Positions 16,941-26,376 of a stretch of 64,000 nt of DNA are shown in pieces. The translations under genes and the position numbers were made by a program. The DNA comes from Oxalobacteraceae sp. CFBP 8761. Its GTDB lineage: Bacteria; Pseudomonadota; Gammaproteobacteria; Burkholderiales; Burkholderiaceae_D. Below the pieces are notes generated by a model that searched no databases, was not told the DNA's origin, and was given only the letters and a program-made list of their open reading frames with translations. The first letter of the stretch is position 1; every line of letters starts with the position of its first letter. The stretch covers positions 181,613 to 245,612 of the forward strand of contig JACYUE010000004.1 in NCBI GenBank assembly GCA_014841595.1. Direction: 5' to 3'.

Positions 16941-19595
16941 TTACCAGTCGACACCCACGCGCACACCGAACATGCGCGGCTCGTTGTACTGGCCAATGAC
17001 GTACCCAGGGTCGACGATGCGCGCATTGTTTTTGGCAAGCACGTCGTTCAGGTTGTTCACATACACCTCGGCGCGCCAGTTGCCGCTCGGTGCCGTCAAG
17101 CGCAGCGACGCGTCATACGTTGCGTAGGCGTTCTGCTGGTTGCCGACCTTGGGGTTGTCCAGGTTCTGGATGCTGAAGTACATCTTGTCCTGCCAGCGCG
17201 CCGACAGGCGTGGCGTGAGTTCGTAGTCGCCGGCCAGCATGAAGCGCTGCGAGACTTCGATCCGCGCCGAGTTGCGCGGCGCGTTCGGCAAATCATTACC
17301 CACCACGTTCGCCGGGAAGCGGCCGACCAGCGCCTGGTTCGGGCCCGTGTAGCGCACGCACGGCTCCACGCCGTAAGTGGCGCGGAATGGCCCGCACGGC
17401 ACGTCACGCCAGGTCTGCGTGTAATCCGGGTACGACACCACCTTGGCGCGCAGGTGCGAGTACTGGAAATTGACTTCGGCGCCGGCCCATGGGCGGTATT
17501 TGCCTTCCAGTTCCAGGCCCGAGATCTTCGCTTCGGCCGCATTCGTGGTGCCATACAACACCGCTGAATCGCACGATGGATTGGCGGCGGTGCACGGGAT
17601 CGCCGGGATGATCTTGCCCATCTCGACCGCGCCGGTCATCTGCATGTCCTTGTAGCGGCTGTGGAAGGCGGTGGCCGAGAACGACAGGCGGTTGTCCAGC
17701 ATGCGGCCCTTGTAGCCGACCTCGAAGTTGGTCAGCGTTTCAGGCTTCCATGGCAGGAAGGTGTAGTGCGGGCCCGGCTCACGGTCGGCGCAGTTGCCGC
17801 CCAGGCCGCGTGCGCAGATATTCTGCTTGTCGCTGAAGCCACCGGCCTTGTAGCCGGTCGAGAGCGAACCGAACACGAAGTCGTCCGGCGTGACCTGGTA
17901 GCTCAGGCCCAGGCGCCATGTGAACTTGTTCCACGAATCGCGGTTGCTGCTGATGTCGGGCGTGATGCCGGCCATGCCGGCCACGCCGTAGTACGAACCC
18001 ATGCCGGGTTTGAGGTCGCTGCTGTTGAAGAAGCGGCCCGGGATCGGCGTGTACTGGCCCTGGAAGTACGAGTACGGATCGCCCGTGGTGCCCGAATCGT
18101 AGAACTTGCCGTTCTTGTCTTCGCGCTCGTCGCGCGTCATGCGCCCGCCAACCGTCAGGTTCCATTTCGGCGCGAAGGCCCAGTCGACCTGGCCGAAGGC
18201 GGCCATCGATTCGGACTGGCGGTCGGTCTGGTCGTACAGCGCGTAGTACGGCGCGCCCGGTGCGTTGACCATCGCCGAGATCGAGTCTTCGCCGAACTCG
18301 ATCGCGTTCTTTTCGTGCATCCAGAACAGGCCGGTGACGTAGCGCAGATTGCCCTGCTCACCGCGCAGCTGCAGTTCCTGGACCGTGGTCTTGAACTTGG
18401 ACGAATTGGTAAAGCCGGCCGAATCGTTGACGAAGCCGCCGTAGATATTGATGTCTTCGGCCAGCGGCTGGTAGCCCGAGTCGCCGTCGCGGATCTGGCG
18501 CCGGTTCTGCTCCGAGTACGACACGTTGTATTCGACGGTCGTGTGGTCGTTCACGCTCCAGGTCAGGCGGTTGCGGAAGGTGTCGATGTTCCAGTCGAGT
18601 TCACCCGGCCGGTTGATCTTGACGTCCCACTGCCCGCCCGGGCAGGCGTGGGCCGTGCCGGCCGCCATCGTGCAATCCTTGAGCGCGATGTCGCCGGCGC
18701 CCTTGTTGGTGTAGCGCTCGTAGGCGCCGAGCCATTCGAGATCGTTGCGGATCTTCCAGCGGCCCTGCAGGCGCGCCGCCCATTCGTCCTTGTTGCCATA
18801 AGCGTCGCTGGCGCCGACCTTGCGGTTGTAGCGCTGATCGACATCGGGAATGATGTTGCCGGCCGCATCGCGCGCCGGCGTCACGCCGAATTCCGGAAAG
18901 TTCGCCGCGTAGAAATCCTGCTCCTGGTTCAGGTAGCTGTCACGCTTGATGACCATCATCGTGGCGCGCATCGCGAAGGTGTCGCTGACCGGGATGTTTT
19001 GCACGGCCGTCACCTGGCGCAGGTTGTAGCGCCCGAGCGTGAGGCCCGCATTGCCTTCGGTCGAATTGAACTGCGGCTTGTTCGGGATGATGTTGATGCT
19101 GCCGCCCGTCGCATTGCGGCCAAACAGCGTGCCCTGCGGGCCGCGCAGCACTTCGACCTGCTCCAGGTCGAACAGCAGCGCCAGCGCCGATTGCGGGCGC
19201 GGCGTGTAGATGCCGTCGACGTTCAGGCTGACCGCCGGATTGCCGATCTCGGTGAAGTCGTTGCTGCTCACGCCGCGCACCGAAATCTTCACGCCCGAGC
19301 TGCCATCGGTCGCACTGCCCAGCTGCAGGTTGGGCACTTCACCACTCAGGCCGCGCACGTCGGTGATGCCCTTGCGAGTCAGTTCTTCCTGGCCGACGGC
19401 GGTCACCGACACCGGCGTGCGCAACAGCGACGTCGAATGGCGGGTGGCCGTCACCCGCACCTCGGCGATCGCTTCACCGGTGTTTTGGCGGGGCGTCGGC
19501 GCCTGTACAGCGTCCTGCGCCAGGGCCGGCATGGCGATGCAGGCGCTGGCGACAGCCGCGCTGATCAGCGTTTTATGTGGTTTCAGTAGAGACAT
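16941..19595 (-). CDS. TonB-dependent receptor, probably for an amino-sugar oligosaccharide
   Basis: An 884-residue outer-membrane receptor: signal peptide (LISAAVASACIAMPALAQ), a plug domain (about 50-180; VRVTATRHSTSLLRTPVSV, then VEVLRGPQGTLFGRNATGGS), and a large beta-barrel ending in the aromatic C-terminus GVRVGVDW. No STN signalling extension is seen. It imports a ligand into the periplasm using TonB/ExbBD energy. I chose ATG 19595 (MSLLKPHKTLI) with an AGGAG site; the frame runs far upstream into the permease gene without meaning. It is 77 bases downstream of the NagP-like permease gene and precedes the lipoprotein, binding-protein and hexosaminidase genes, so chitooligosaccharides are the likely ligand. 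Confidence 0.93.
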   Translation of the reverse strand: MSLLKPHKTLISAAVASACIAMPALAQDAVQAPTPRQNTGEAIAEVRVTATRHSTSLLRTPVSVTAVGQEELTRKGITDVRGLSGEVPNLQLGSATDGSSGVKISVRGVSSNDFTEIGNPAVSLNVDGIYTPRPQSALALLFDLEQVEVLRGPQGTLFGRNATGGSINIIPNKPQFNSTEGNAGLTLGRYNLRQVTAVQNIPVSDTFAMRATMMVIKRDSYLNQEQDFYAANFPEFGVTPARDAAGNIIPDVDQRYNRKVGASDAYGNKDEWAARLQGRWKIRNDLEWLGAYERYTNKGAGDIALKDCTMAAGTAHACPGGQWDVKINRPGELDWNIDTFRNRLTWSVNDHTTVEYNVSYSEQNRRQIRDGDSGYQPLAEDINIYGGFVNDSAGFTNSSKFKTTVQELQLRGEQGNLRYVTGLFWMHEKNAIEFGEDSISAMVNAPGAPYYALYDQTDRQSESMAAFGQVDWAFAPKWNLTVGGRMTRDEREDKNGKFYDSGTTGDPYSYFQGQYTPIPGRFFNSSDLKPGMGSYYGVAGMAGITPDISSNRDSWNKFTWRLGLSYQVTPDDFVFGSLSTGYKAGGFSDKQNICARGLGGNCADREPGPHYTFLPWKPETLTNFEVGYKGRMLDNRLSFSATAFHSRYKDMQMTGAVEMGKIIPAIPCTAANPSCDSAVLYGTTNAAEAKISGLELEGKYRPWAGAEVNFQYSHLRAKVVSYPDYTQTWRDVPCGPFRATYGVEPCVRYTGPNQALVGRFPANVVGNDLPNAPRNSARIEVSQRFMLAGDYELTPRLSARWQDKMYFSIQNLDNPKVGNQQNAYATYDASLRLTAPSGNWRAEVYVNNLNDVLAKNNARIVDPGYVIGQYNEPRMFGVRVGVDW

Positions 19596-19672
19596 CCGGT
19601 GCTCCTGGTATGAAATGAAAAACGATGGACCGCGCAGCAGCGCCGTGCGGACAAGTTCTGGTGGGGTGGAAA

Positions 19673-21028
19673 TCAGGGTCGGGCGGATGCGCCCGGACTG
19701 CGCCAGCGGCGGATCTTGTGGCCGTAAGCCGCGTACCAGAGGATCAGGCCGTAGCACGGCAGCAGCATCCAGTAAGCGCCGCGCGAGGTATTCAGATCGG
19801 CCAGGTGGCCGTACAGCAGCGGCAATACTGCGCCGCCGGAGATCGCCATGACCAGCAGCGCCGAGCCGCTCGCCGTGTAGCGGCCCAGGCCCTGCAGCGC
19901 CAGCGGCCAGATGGCCGGCCACACCATGGCGTTGGCCAGGCCCAGCAACGCCAGGTACATGACGGTGTCGGGCACCGTCGGCACGCCAGCCCAGCCGATC
20001 AATGCCTGCGAGATGCCGCTGTCGGTGGGCGAGCCGGTGGCCACGCCGACCGTCAGCAGCAGGCCGGCCACGGCCGACAGCAGCAAGGCGCGCTGCTGCG
20101 ACAGGTAGCGCGGAATCGCGACCACGCCGATCAGGTAACCGAGCACCATGCACATCATCGTGTACGACGTCAGCACGCCGAAGTTGGCCACGTTCAGTTC
20201 ATGCCCATACAGGCCGATGGTGTCGCCGGCGATGACTTCCACGCCAACGTAGGCAAACAGCGCCATGGCGCCCAGCACCAGTTGCGGGAACTGCAGCACG
20301 CCGGTGCGCTCGACACCTGCCTCGGGCGTGTCGGTCTCAGGCTCGATATCGCGCAGGTTCGAAAAATGGATGAATACCATGATCACGAACAGCACCGCGG
20401 CCATGCAGACATACGGCAGCACCAGGCGCTCGGACAGGCCGGCCCGCGCGGCGCTGCGGGCAACAGGGTCGAGCGCTTCGAGCGCCGTGTGCGAGAAGCT
20501 GTCGATGTCGGCCAGCATCAGCGTGGAGAACACCAGTGGCACCACCACCCCGGCGCCCTTGTTGAACAAGCCCATGATGCTGATGCGCATGGCGGCGCTC
20601 TCACGCGGGCCAAGGCAGACGATATACGGATTGATGGCGGTCTGCATCAGCGTCATGCCGCTGGCAAGTGTGAACAGCGCCACCAGGAACAATTCATAAC
20701 GCGCGCTTTGCGCGGCCGGGATGAACAGCAGCGCGCCCACACACATGATGCCCAGACCGATTGTCATACCTTTCTTGTAGCCGGTGCGTACCAGCACCGC
20801 AGCCGATGGCAGGGCCATGGCCGTGTAGGCGATGTAGAAAGCGAAGGTCACCCACAGGGCCTGGAAGTTGTTCAGGCCGCAGACGATCTTCAAAAAGGGA
20901 ACCAGCGAGCCATTGAGCCAGGTAACGAACCCGAGGATGAAGAACAGCAGGCCGACGAATGCCATGCCGAGGACAACGTCGCGCCTGGAATTGCCGGCCA
21001 CTGGCGCGCTGGCGAGGGTCACAGCCAT
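19673..21028 (-). CDS. nagP: MFS sugar permease of the FucP/NagP type
   Basis: A 451-residue inner-membrane protein with about 12 helices. The segments FFILGFVTWLNGSLVPFLK and MQTAINPYIVCLGPRESAA, then GLFNKGAGV, match the FucP/GluP/NagP branch of the major facilitator superfamily (proton-sugar symporters). With a GH20 hexosaminidase and a TonB receptor downstream on the same strand, N-acetylglucosamine is the most likely substrate, but glucose or galactose cannot be excluded. It is the first gene of the cluster, so the promoter should lie in 21029-21400. The gene symbol is by analogy with Shewanella nagP. Confidence 0.85.
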   Translation of the reverse strand: MAVTLASAPVAGNSRRDVVLGMAFVGLLFFILGFVTWLNGSLVPFLKIVCGLNNFQALWVTFAFYIAYTAMALPSAAVLVRTGYKKGMTIGLGIMCVGALLFIPAAQSARYELFLVALFTLASGMTLMQTAINPYIVCLGPRESAAMRISIMGLFNKGAGVVVPLVFSTLMLADIDSFSHTALEALDPVARSAARAGLSERLVLPYVCMAAVLFVIMVFIHFSNLRDIEPETDTPEAGVERTGVLQFPQLVLGAMALFAYVGVEVIAGDTIGLYGHELNVANFGVLTSYTMMCMVLGYLIGVVAIPRYLSQQRALLLSAVAGLLLTVGVATGSPTDSGISQALIGWAGVPTVPDTVMYLALLGLANAMVWPAIWPLALQGLGRYTASGSALLVMAISGGAVLPLLYGHLADLNTSRGAYWMLLPCYGLILWYAAYGHKIRRWRSPGASARP

Positions 21029-21513
21029 GCTGTGCTACCTGCGTCGATGGCGGCCAACAGTGCGCACGACAAGCGGTGCGGGAGCGTTTTGAACTGTTGC
21101 ATGAATGTCCTCGTGTTATCGATGATTCATGCTAGCAGCGGTGCCAGCGGGCGACTACCAGTGGCCAGGGAACGCATAACCTCATGATTTCATTGAATTG
21201 TTGGTTGCTCACCGACGGCTGTTGCTCACACTTCTTTACAAACAGGGCCTGATCACACCTCCAGGCGCGAGAAATGCGCAGCGCTTGCTTGCAAAACTTT
21301 ACAAAACGACGCGAGAAATTACAGGAGTGTGACGTCAGCGCCACATGAAGGCGGTTTCGCCGATTGCGACGTGCGATGTCGGCATGCTTTACACCGTAGC
21401 CGCGCTGTATGCAGCATTAATCTATAACTGACTGATTATTCAGTAATATTCGTCGTCGGCATGCGACTTGCTTAATTTTGAACACCAACTAAATAAACAT
21501 ACTGGAGACTTCG
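21029..21513. promoter_or_regulatory. divergent control region between nagP-like and PEP-CTERM genes
   Basis: A 485-base gap with no convincing gene. It must hold the promoter of the leftward sugar cluster and of the rightward PEP-CTERM gene. CTTTACAAA occurs twice, at about 21233 and 21297, and TTTACA again near 21388. The right part (about 21410-21510) is clearly AT-richer than its surroundings and contains the inverted repeat ACTGA-TTAT-TCAGT at 21431-21444 and the sigma-54-type promoter listed separately. Confidence 0.5.
21457..21471 (+). promoter_or_regulatory. sigma-54 (-24/-12) promoter of the PEP-CTERM gene
   Basis: CGGCATGCGACTTGC has GG at 21458-21459 and GC at 21470-21471 with exactly ten bases between, and a consensus TTGCT at the -12 side. 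Transcription would start near 21483, about 31 bases before the ATG at 21514. PEP-CTERM genes in exopolysaccharide-making proteobacteria are known to be driven by RpoN with the PrsK/PrsR two-component system, which fits. The regulator and exosortase are not in this window. Confidence 0.6.
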
Positions 21514-22518
21514 ATGACCATTCCTTGCAGCCTGCGCCGTTCCGGCACGGCACTCTTCGCCGCATTCGCACTGGGCGGCCTGGCCGTGCCCGCATCCGCC
21601 ACGACGATCCTCTTCGTCGGTAACAGCTTCACCTATGGCGATCCTGCTGGCGCCAAGCCGCCCCTCGTGCAGAACTACCGCCCCGATACCGTGACCGACC
21701 TGAACGGTCTGGGCATCGGTGGCGTACCGGCGCTGTTCAAGGCCATGACGATGCAGGCCGGCCTAAATTATCAGGTGAGCCTGGAGACCGAGCCCGGTTC
21801 GGGCCTGGATTTTCACTACAAGAACCGCTTCAACACGATCGTGAAACCGTTCGACATGGTGCTGCTGCAAAGCTACAGCACGCTCGACGGCGCCAAGCCG
21901 GGCAACCCGGAAACGCTGATCCGCTATTCCGGCCTGCTGGCCAATGCGTTTCGAGAACAGAATCCGGATGTCGACGTGCGCCTGACGTCGACCTGGTCGC
22001 GCGCCGACCTGACGTACCAGAATGCCAATAGCCCGTGGTTTGGGAAATCGATCTACGCAATGGCGCAGGACGTGCGCGCCGGCTACGATGCCGCCGATTC
22101 GGCCTCAAGCATCATCAGTGGCGTGATCCCCGTGGGCCAGGCCTGGAGCCAGGCCATCGCAGGCGGCCTGGCCGATGCCAACCCGTACGACGGCATTGGC
22201 GCCGGCCAGATCAACCTGTGGGCGCCGGACTCCTACCACGGCAGCAACTACGGCTACTACCTGGAAGCGCTGACCATCTTCGGCAACGTCACCGGCCTCG
22301 ATCCACGCTCGCTGGGCGCGGACGATTACGTCGCGCGCGACCTCGGCATCGATGTGGCGACTGCGCTGGCCCTGCAAGGCTTTGCTGCCGCGCAGCTGGA
22401 CGCGGAAGAAGTGCCCGAGCCCGGCATGCTGGCCATGTTCGCGACTGTCGGTGGCTTGCTGGTCGCCGTGCGCCGCCGTCGTGGCAATGCCAAGGCACGC
22501 CACGGCGCAGCCGCGTAG
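21514..22518 (+). CDS. PEP-CTERM sorted secreted protein, SGNH-hydrolase-like
   Basis: A 334-residue exported protein. The N-terminal signal peptide ends at VPASA; the mature part starts TTILFVGNSFTYGDP, and the GNSFTYG block resembles block I of GDSL/SGNH hydrolases. The C-terminus is a textbook PEP-CTERM signal: VPEP at about residue 300, a hydrophobic helix (MLAMFATVGGLLVAV) and a basic end RRRRGNAKARHG. Such proteins are cleaved by an exosortase at the membrane and released with exopolysaccharide. ATG 21514 has a GGAG site. An esterase acting on the matrix is possible, but catalytic residues beyond block I are not certain. Confidence 0.88.
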   Translation: MTIPCSLRRSGTALFAAFALGGLAVPASATTILFVGNSFTYGDPAGAKPPLVQNYRPDTVTDLNGLGIGGVPALFKAMTMQAGLNYQVSLETEPGSGLDFHYKNRFNTIVKPFDMVLLQSYSTLDGAKPGNPETLIRYSGLLANAFREQNPDVDVRLTSTWSRADLTYQNANSPWFGKSIYAMAQDVRAGYDAADSASSIISGVIPVGQAWSQAIAGGLADANPYDGIGAGQINLWAPDSYHGSNYGYYLEALTIFGNVTGLDPRSLGADDYVARDLGIDVATALALQGFAAAQLDAEEVPEPGMLAMFATVGGLLVAVRRRRGNAKARHGAAA

Positions 22519-22825
22519 CACCTGATTACGACACTGGCTGCCATGTCTGTACGAATGGCCATAACTTCTGGCTGATTTGCACGATGTGGCAGTCAGGCAG
22601 GTCAATACTGCAGGTTCTGCCAAATTTCCGTTTGGAAATTACTCACACTTTCTCACTTTTCTCATCAAATTTACCGATCTCCGGTCTGCCAGTAGATACA
22701 AGAATGGCAAGAAGGCGCACGATCCGACAGACTTTTAGCAGGGAAAGATATTGAACGTCGCCAACAGTTTCTCTGAATCTATATTTTTCAGGTTAAATGG
22801 TGAAAAATCACTATGCGAGACTTTG
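22519..22825. other. intergenic region before the chemoreceptor gene
   Basis: About 307 bases with no convincing gene. The stretch 22620-22760 is AT-richer than average, as for a promoter. I could not find a good sigma-28 or sigma-54 match. An in-frame TTG at 22751 behind GGGAAAG could extend the chemoreceptor by 25 residues, but those residues look unlike protein of this family. Confidence 0.4.
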
Positions 22826-24265
22826 ATGCCGACCCAACCCAACCTGCTGCCTGTCTACCGCCATGCCGACCGCTTGCTGATCATCGTGCTATGGGCGATG
22901 CTGGGCTTTTCGCTGGCATTGGCCGGCATGCACGACACCATGAAATGGTCGCTTTTCGTCGGCCTGCCGATCGTGGCCATCGCGAGCGGCGTCACGTTCC
23001 TGGCCAGCGGCACGCTCACGAGCCGGCTGGTCAATGCCGGCGCGCTGATGGCCATGTGCGCGCTGCACATCCATCAAGGTAACGGCCGGGAAGAACTGCA
23101 CTTCGGGATCTTTGTCTCGCTGGCGATCCTGCTCTGCTACCGCGACTGGCGCGTGATTCTGTTCGCGGCAGGCCTGACCGCCGTGCACCACTTCAGCTTC
23201 AACTACCTGCAAGAGCTCGGCTACGGCGTCATTTGCCTGACCCGGCCGGGACTGGCAATCGTCTTCATCCACGCCGGCTACGTCATCGTCGAAACGATGG
23301 TGCTGTGCTACATCGCGCTGGTGCTGCAACGCGAAGCGCTGCGCTCGGCCGAACTGCGCGCCAGCGTGTCGATGCTGCAGGCCCAGCACGGGATCATCGA
23401 CCTGCGCTCGCTGGCGCCGGTCACCAGCAGCAGCGGCCGCGCCCTGCGCGATGTGCTGCACACGCTGCAGACGGCGATTGGCCAGGTACGCGACACGGTC
23501 GAGACCACACGCGGCGCCGCCAGCGACATTGCCGAAGGCAGCGCGCTGCTGTTCGAACACTCGCGGGACCAGACCGAGGCCTTCGGCCGCGCCGCCGCCT
23601 CCATCGACGAACTCGGCGACATCATCCGCGCCAATGCCGAGCACGCCCGGCAAGCCAATGCGCTGGCGACGCAGGCGTCGGGGATTGCCGTCGTCGGTGG
23701 GCGCCAGGTCGGCGCCGTCGTCGAGCGCATGGGCTTGATCGACACGTCGTCGCGCCAGATCGCCGAGATCACCGCCGTCATCGACGGCATCGCGTTCCAG
23801 ACCAACATCCTGGCTCTCAACGCTGCGGTGGAAGCCGCCCGTGCCGGCGAACAGGGACGCGGTTTCGCCGTCGTCGCTGCCGAAGTGCGCCAACTGGCCC
23901 AGCGCTCGGGCGCCGCCGCCCGCGAAATCAAGGGCCTGATCGAGGAATCGGTGCGCCAGGTCAGCGCCGGCAGCGCGCTGGCCCAGGAAGCCGGGCGCAC
24001 GATGGACAACATCGTGCAAAGCGTGACCGACGTGACTGGCATGGTCGGCAGGATCAGCGCAGCTGGCGACGATCAGGCCGTGCGTGTGGAGGCGGTGGCC
24101 GACGCCATCGGCGCCATGGACAGGTCCTTGCAGCACAATACGCAGATGGTCAGCAAGACCGCGGCCGCGGCCGATTCGCTGCAGCAGCGGGCTCATGGCC
24201 TGGCGCAGATCGTGCGCATCTTCCGGCTCGACCCGCCAGGCACGGCGCAGATGGGATTATCCTGA
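22826..24265 (+). CDS. methyl-accepting chemotaxis protein with multi-helix membrane sensor
   Basis: About 479 residues. The N-terminal 180 contain five or six membrane helices ([67 protein letters not shown]) with almost no periplasmic domain, so the signal is probably sensed in the membrane or inside the cell. The C-terminal half is a chemoreceptor signalling domain with the hairpin tip [20 protein letters not shown] and [16 protein letters not shown]. No CheR-binding pentapeptide is seen at the end. It is followed after 21 bases by the porin-like gene and then by a small periplasmic binding protein. Confidence 0.9.
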   Translation: MPTQPNLLPVYRHADRLLIIVLWAMLGFSLALAGMHDTMKWSLFVGLPIVAIASGVTFLASGTLTSRLVNAGALMAMCALHIHQGNGREELHFGIFVSLAILLCYRDWRVILFAAGLTAVHHFSFNYLQELGYGVICLTRPGLAIVFIHAGYVIVETMVLCYIALVLQREALRSAELRASVSMLQAQHGIIDLRSLAPVTSSSGRALRDVLHTLQTAIGQVRDTVETTRGAASDIAEGSALLFEHSRDQTEAFGRAAASIDELGDIIRANAEHARQANALATQASGIAVVGGRQVGAVVERMGLIDTSSRQIAEITAVIDGIAFQTNILALNAAVEAARAGEQGRGFAVVAAEVRQLAQRSGAAAREIKGLIEESVRQVSAGSALAQEAGRTMDNIVQSVTDVTGMVGRISAAGDDQAVRVEAVADAIGAMDRSLQHNTQMVSKTAAAADSLQQRAHGLAQIVRIFRLDPPGTAQMGLS

Positions 24266-24286
24266 GCGCAGTACAATGACGACGTC

Positions 24287-25540
24287 ATGAAATTCATGTT
24301 GACTACCCAGGCGGCGCGTGGCGTCGTCCCCGTCGCCCTGCTGCTGAGCCTATTGGCCTGGCCGCAGGGCGATGCGCGCGCGCAGGCAACGTGGAAGATG
24401 ACCGGGTTCGGCACCGTCGCCGCCGTCCATGCCACGCAAGACTATGGCGACTACACGGTCAACCCCAACTCGCCTGGCCAGGCGGGCTACTCCAAAGCGT
24501 GGGCCTTCGACGTCGATAGCCGCGCCGGTGCGCAGCTCGATGTCCGGTTCGACAAGCGCTGGTCGGCCGTGGTCCAGGCGACGCAGGAAAAAAGCATCGA
24601 GAATTCGTACAAGACCTACCTTACGTGGGCCAATGTGAAGTTTCAGGCCACGCCGGAGCTGTCGCTGCGCGCCGGGCGCATTGCACTGCCGCTGTTCCTG
24701 GCCGCTGACTATCGCAAGGTGGGCTACGCCCTGCCCTGGATGCGCGCGCCCGTCGAACTGTACAGCCTGATACCGATTTCCTACAGCGACGGCGTCGACG
24801 CCTCGTACCGCTGGCATACCGGGCAGGTCAAGCACGAGACCACGCTCTCGCTCGGCCATGCGGCCGCGCGCCTGAACAAGGACCTCACCGGCAAGGCCCG
24901 CAACATCGTCGGCCTCACCGAGAGCGCGACGGCCGGCGCACTGACCGTGCGCTTCACGGCGGCTCAGGCGCTGTTGGTGGTGCCGGGTGCGGAAGCGTTG
25001 TTCGACGGCCTGCGCGCGTTCGGCCCGCCGGGCGAGGCGCTGGCAGACCGCTACGATATCGCCAAGCGCCATGTGCGCGTGTTCAGCGCCGGCTTCAACT
25101 ACGATCCGGGCAACTGGTTCATCACCGGCGAGAGCGGGCGCATCAACACCAGCTCGCTGCTGGGCGACCAGACTGCCTCGTATCTGTCGGCCGGCCGGCG
25201 CTTCGGCAATGTCGCGCCCTATGTCACCTACGCGCGCCTGGTCGCCAACCTCGCCACGCAGACAGCCGGACTGCCGCTGGACGACTTGCCGCCCGAAGCG
25301 GCGGCGCTGGCGGGCTTGTTGAACAATGCATTGAATGACCAGCTGCGCCAGATTGGCGTGCAAGACACGGCCAGCGTCGGTGTGCGCTGGGACGTCGCGC
25401 CGAACATTGCCCTCAAGGGGCAGTTTGACCGCGTCAAGCCGCGCGGCGGCTCGATCGGCACCCTGATCAATGTCCAGCCGGGGTTCCGTTCCGGCCAGGC
25501 GTTCAACGTCATCAGCCTTGGCATGGACGTCGTTTTCTGA
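24287..25540 (+). CDS. outer-membrane porin-like beta-barrel protein
   Basis: A 417-residue exported protein: signal peptide (VVPVALLLSLLAWPQGDARAQA), then alternating beta-strand sequence starting WKMTGFGTVAAVHATQDYG, with girdle-type strands such as LSLRAGRIALPLFLAADYRKVGY and repeated VRFTAAQ/RFGNVAPYVTYARL, ending NVISLGMDVVF with the C-terminal Phe typical of BamA clients. It is likely a porin or channel; specificity is unknown. It sits between the chemoreceptor and binding-protein genes (gaps 21 and 2 bases). Such porin plus small phosphate-binding-like protein pairs recur in Burkholderiales next to signalling genes. Confidence 0.8.
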   Translation: MKFMLTTQAARGVVPVALLLSLLAWPQGDARAQATWKMTGFGTVAAVHATQDYGDYTVNPNSPGQAGYSKAWAFDVDSRAGAQLDVRFDKRWSAVVQATQEKSIENSYKTYLTWANVKFQATPELSLRAGRIALPLFLAADYRKVGYALPWMRAPVELYSLIPISYSDGVDASYRWHTGQVKHETTLSLGHAAARLNKDLTGKARNIVGLTESATAGALTVRFTAAQALLVVPGAEALFDGLRAFGPPGEALADRYDIAKRHVRVFSAGFNYDPGNWFITGESGRINTSSLLGDQTASYLSAGRRFGNVAPYVTYARLVANLATQTAGLPLDDLPPEAAALAGLLNNALNDQLRQIGVQDTASVGVRWDVAPNIALKGQFDRVKPRGGSIGTLINVQPGFRSGQAFNVISLGMDVVF

Positions 25541-25542
25541 CC

Positions 25543-25989
25543 ATGATGAACCGTTCTCTTTCCACACTGCTGCTGTCGATGTGCCTGGGTCCCGCACTTG
25601 CGCTGGCACCCAACGCTGCCTCGGCAGCAGAGCTGGCCGTGATCGTCTCGGCGCGCAGCAACATCAGTATGCTCAGTGCCGACCAGGTCGCCGAGATCTT
25701 TCTGTTCCAGACCAATCGTTTCCCGAACGGCAGCGAAGTGGTTCCTATCGATCAGGATCTGGGTTCGCCGCTACGTGACGAGTTCTACAGCAAGGTCACG
25801 AACCGCACCCCGGCGCTCGTGAAAGCGCACTGGGCCAGACTGATCTTTACTGGCCGCGGTCAGCCACCGGCCGAGGTCGATGGCAACGCCGCCATGCGCA
25901 GAATGATCGCCGAGAACCCGGGAATGATTGGTTATGTCGAGCGCACGGCACTGGATCCCAGCGTGCGCGCGGTGCTGATCGTGCGCTGA
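25543..25989 (+). CDS. small periplasmic substrate-binding protein (PstS-like fold)
   Basis: A 148-residue exported protein. A signal peptide (LLLSMCLGPALALAPNAASA) is followed by AELAVIVSARSNISMLSADQVAEIFL, GSEVVPIDQDLGSPLRDEFY and ending AENPGMIGYVERTALD. This matches the short phosphate-ABC-type binding proteins that correspond to one lobe of PstS. There are no transport genes, so it may feed the chemoreceptor/porin pair upstream as a sensor component. ATG 25543 follows the porin stop by two bases. The last codons form the left arm of a strong terminator. Confidence 0.82.
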   Translation: MMNRSLSTLLLSMCLGPALALAPNAASAAELAVIVSARSNISMLSADQVAEIFLFQTNRFPNGSEVVPIDQDLGSPLRDEFYSKVTNRTPALVKAHWARLIFTGRGQPPAEVDGNAAMRRMIAENPGMIGYVERTALDPSVRAVLIVR

Positions 25990-26023
25990 CAGGCGTTGCT
26001 GCCAGCGCACGATCAGCTGTTTT
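25974..26023. terminator. strong intrinsic terminator after the chemoreceptor-porin operon
   Basis: A perfect 15-base inverted repeat (GCTGATCGTGCGCTG at 25974-25988 and its complement at 26003-26017) with a 14-base loop, followed by TGTTTT. The left arm includes the last codons and stop of the upstream gene. It lies between convergent genes and could work in both directions. Confidence 0.8.
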
Positions 26024-26259
26024 CAGCGATTTTCGGGATCGGCACGCCGTTCCGGCGGATCGCCCTCTTCGAAGCCGGCGACAAACACCAGCAGCACATC
26101 ATTCAGGATTTTTTCCTGGCCTGCTTCGAGCAGCGCATTGGCCACCCGCGACAGTTCGACCGGATCGGCCTTGCCATAACTGCCATCGATTGCCCTGCGC
26201 GTTACCTTGCCAAGTTCAAACGCCAACTCGGCAACTGCAGTATTTTCCGTCGTTCTCAT
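26023..26259 (-). CDS. small hypothetical protein
   Basis: A 78-residue acidic, mostly helical protein ([20 protein letters not shown], then [20 protein letters not shown]). ATG 26259 is preceded by a good AAGGGTG ribosome site, which supports translation. No domain is recognised and no signal peptide or membrane helix is seen. It is convergent with the binding-protein gene and its stop abuts the shared terminator. Confidence 0.6.
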   Translation of the reverse strand: MRTTENTAVAELAFELGKVTRRAIDGSYGKADPVELSRVANALLEAGQEKILNDVLLVFVAGFEEGDPPERRADPENR

Positions 26260-26376
26260 ATCACCCTTTGTTTAGCGAGCACCCGCCACATGGACATCGT
26301 CATTGGTGGCGGGCACGGTTCGGCACATGATACCGGCGAACGGCCATGGGGGTGCGCCCCGGTGCCGCCTCACAGG

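Noticed and set aside
21132..21344. A 70-residue minus-strand frame in the nagP leader
   Set aside because: No ribosome site and odd composition; the region is better read as promoter DNA.
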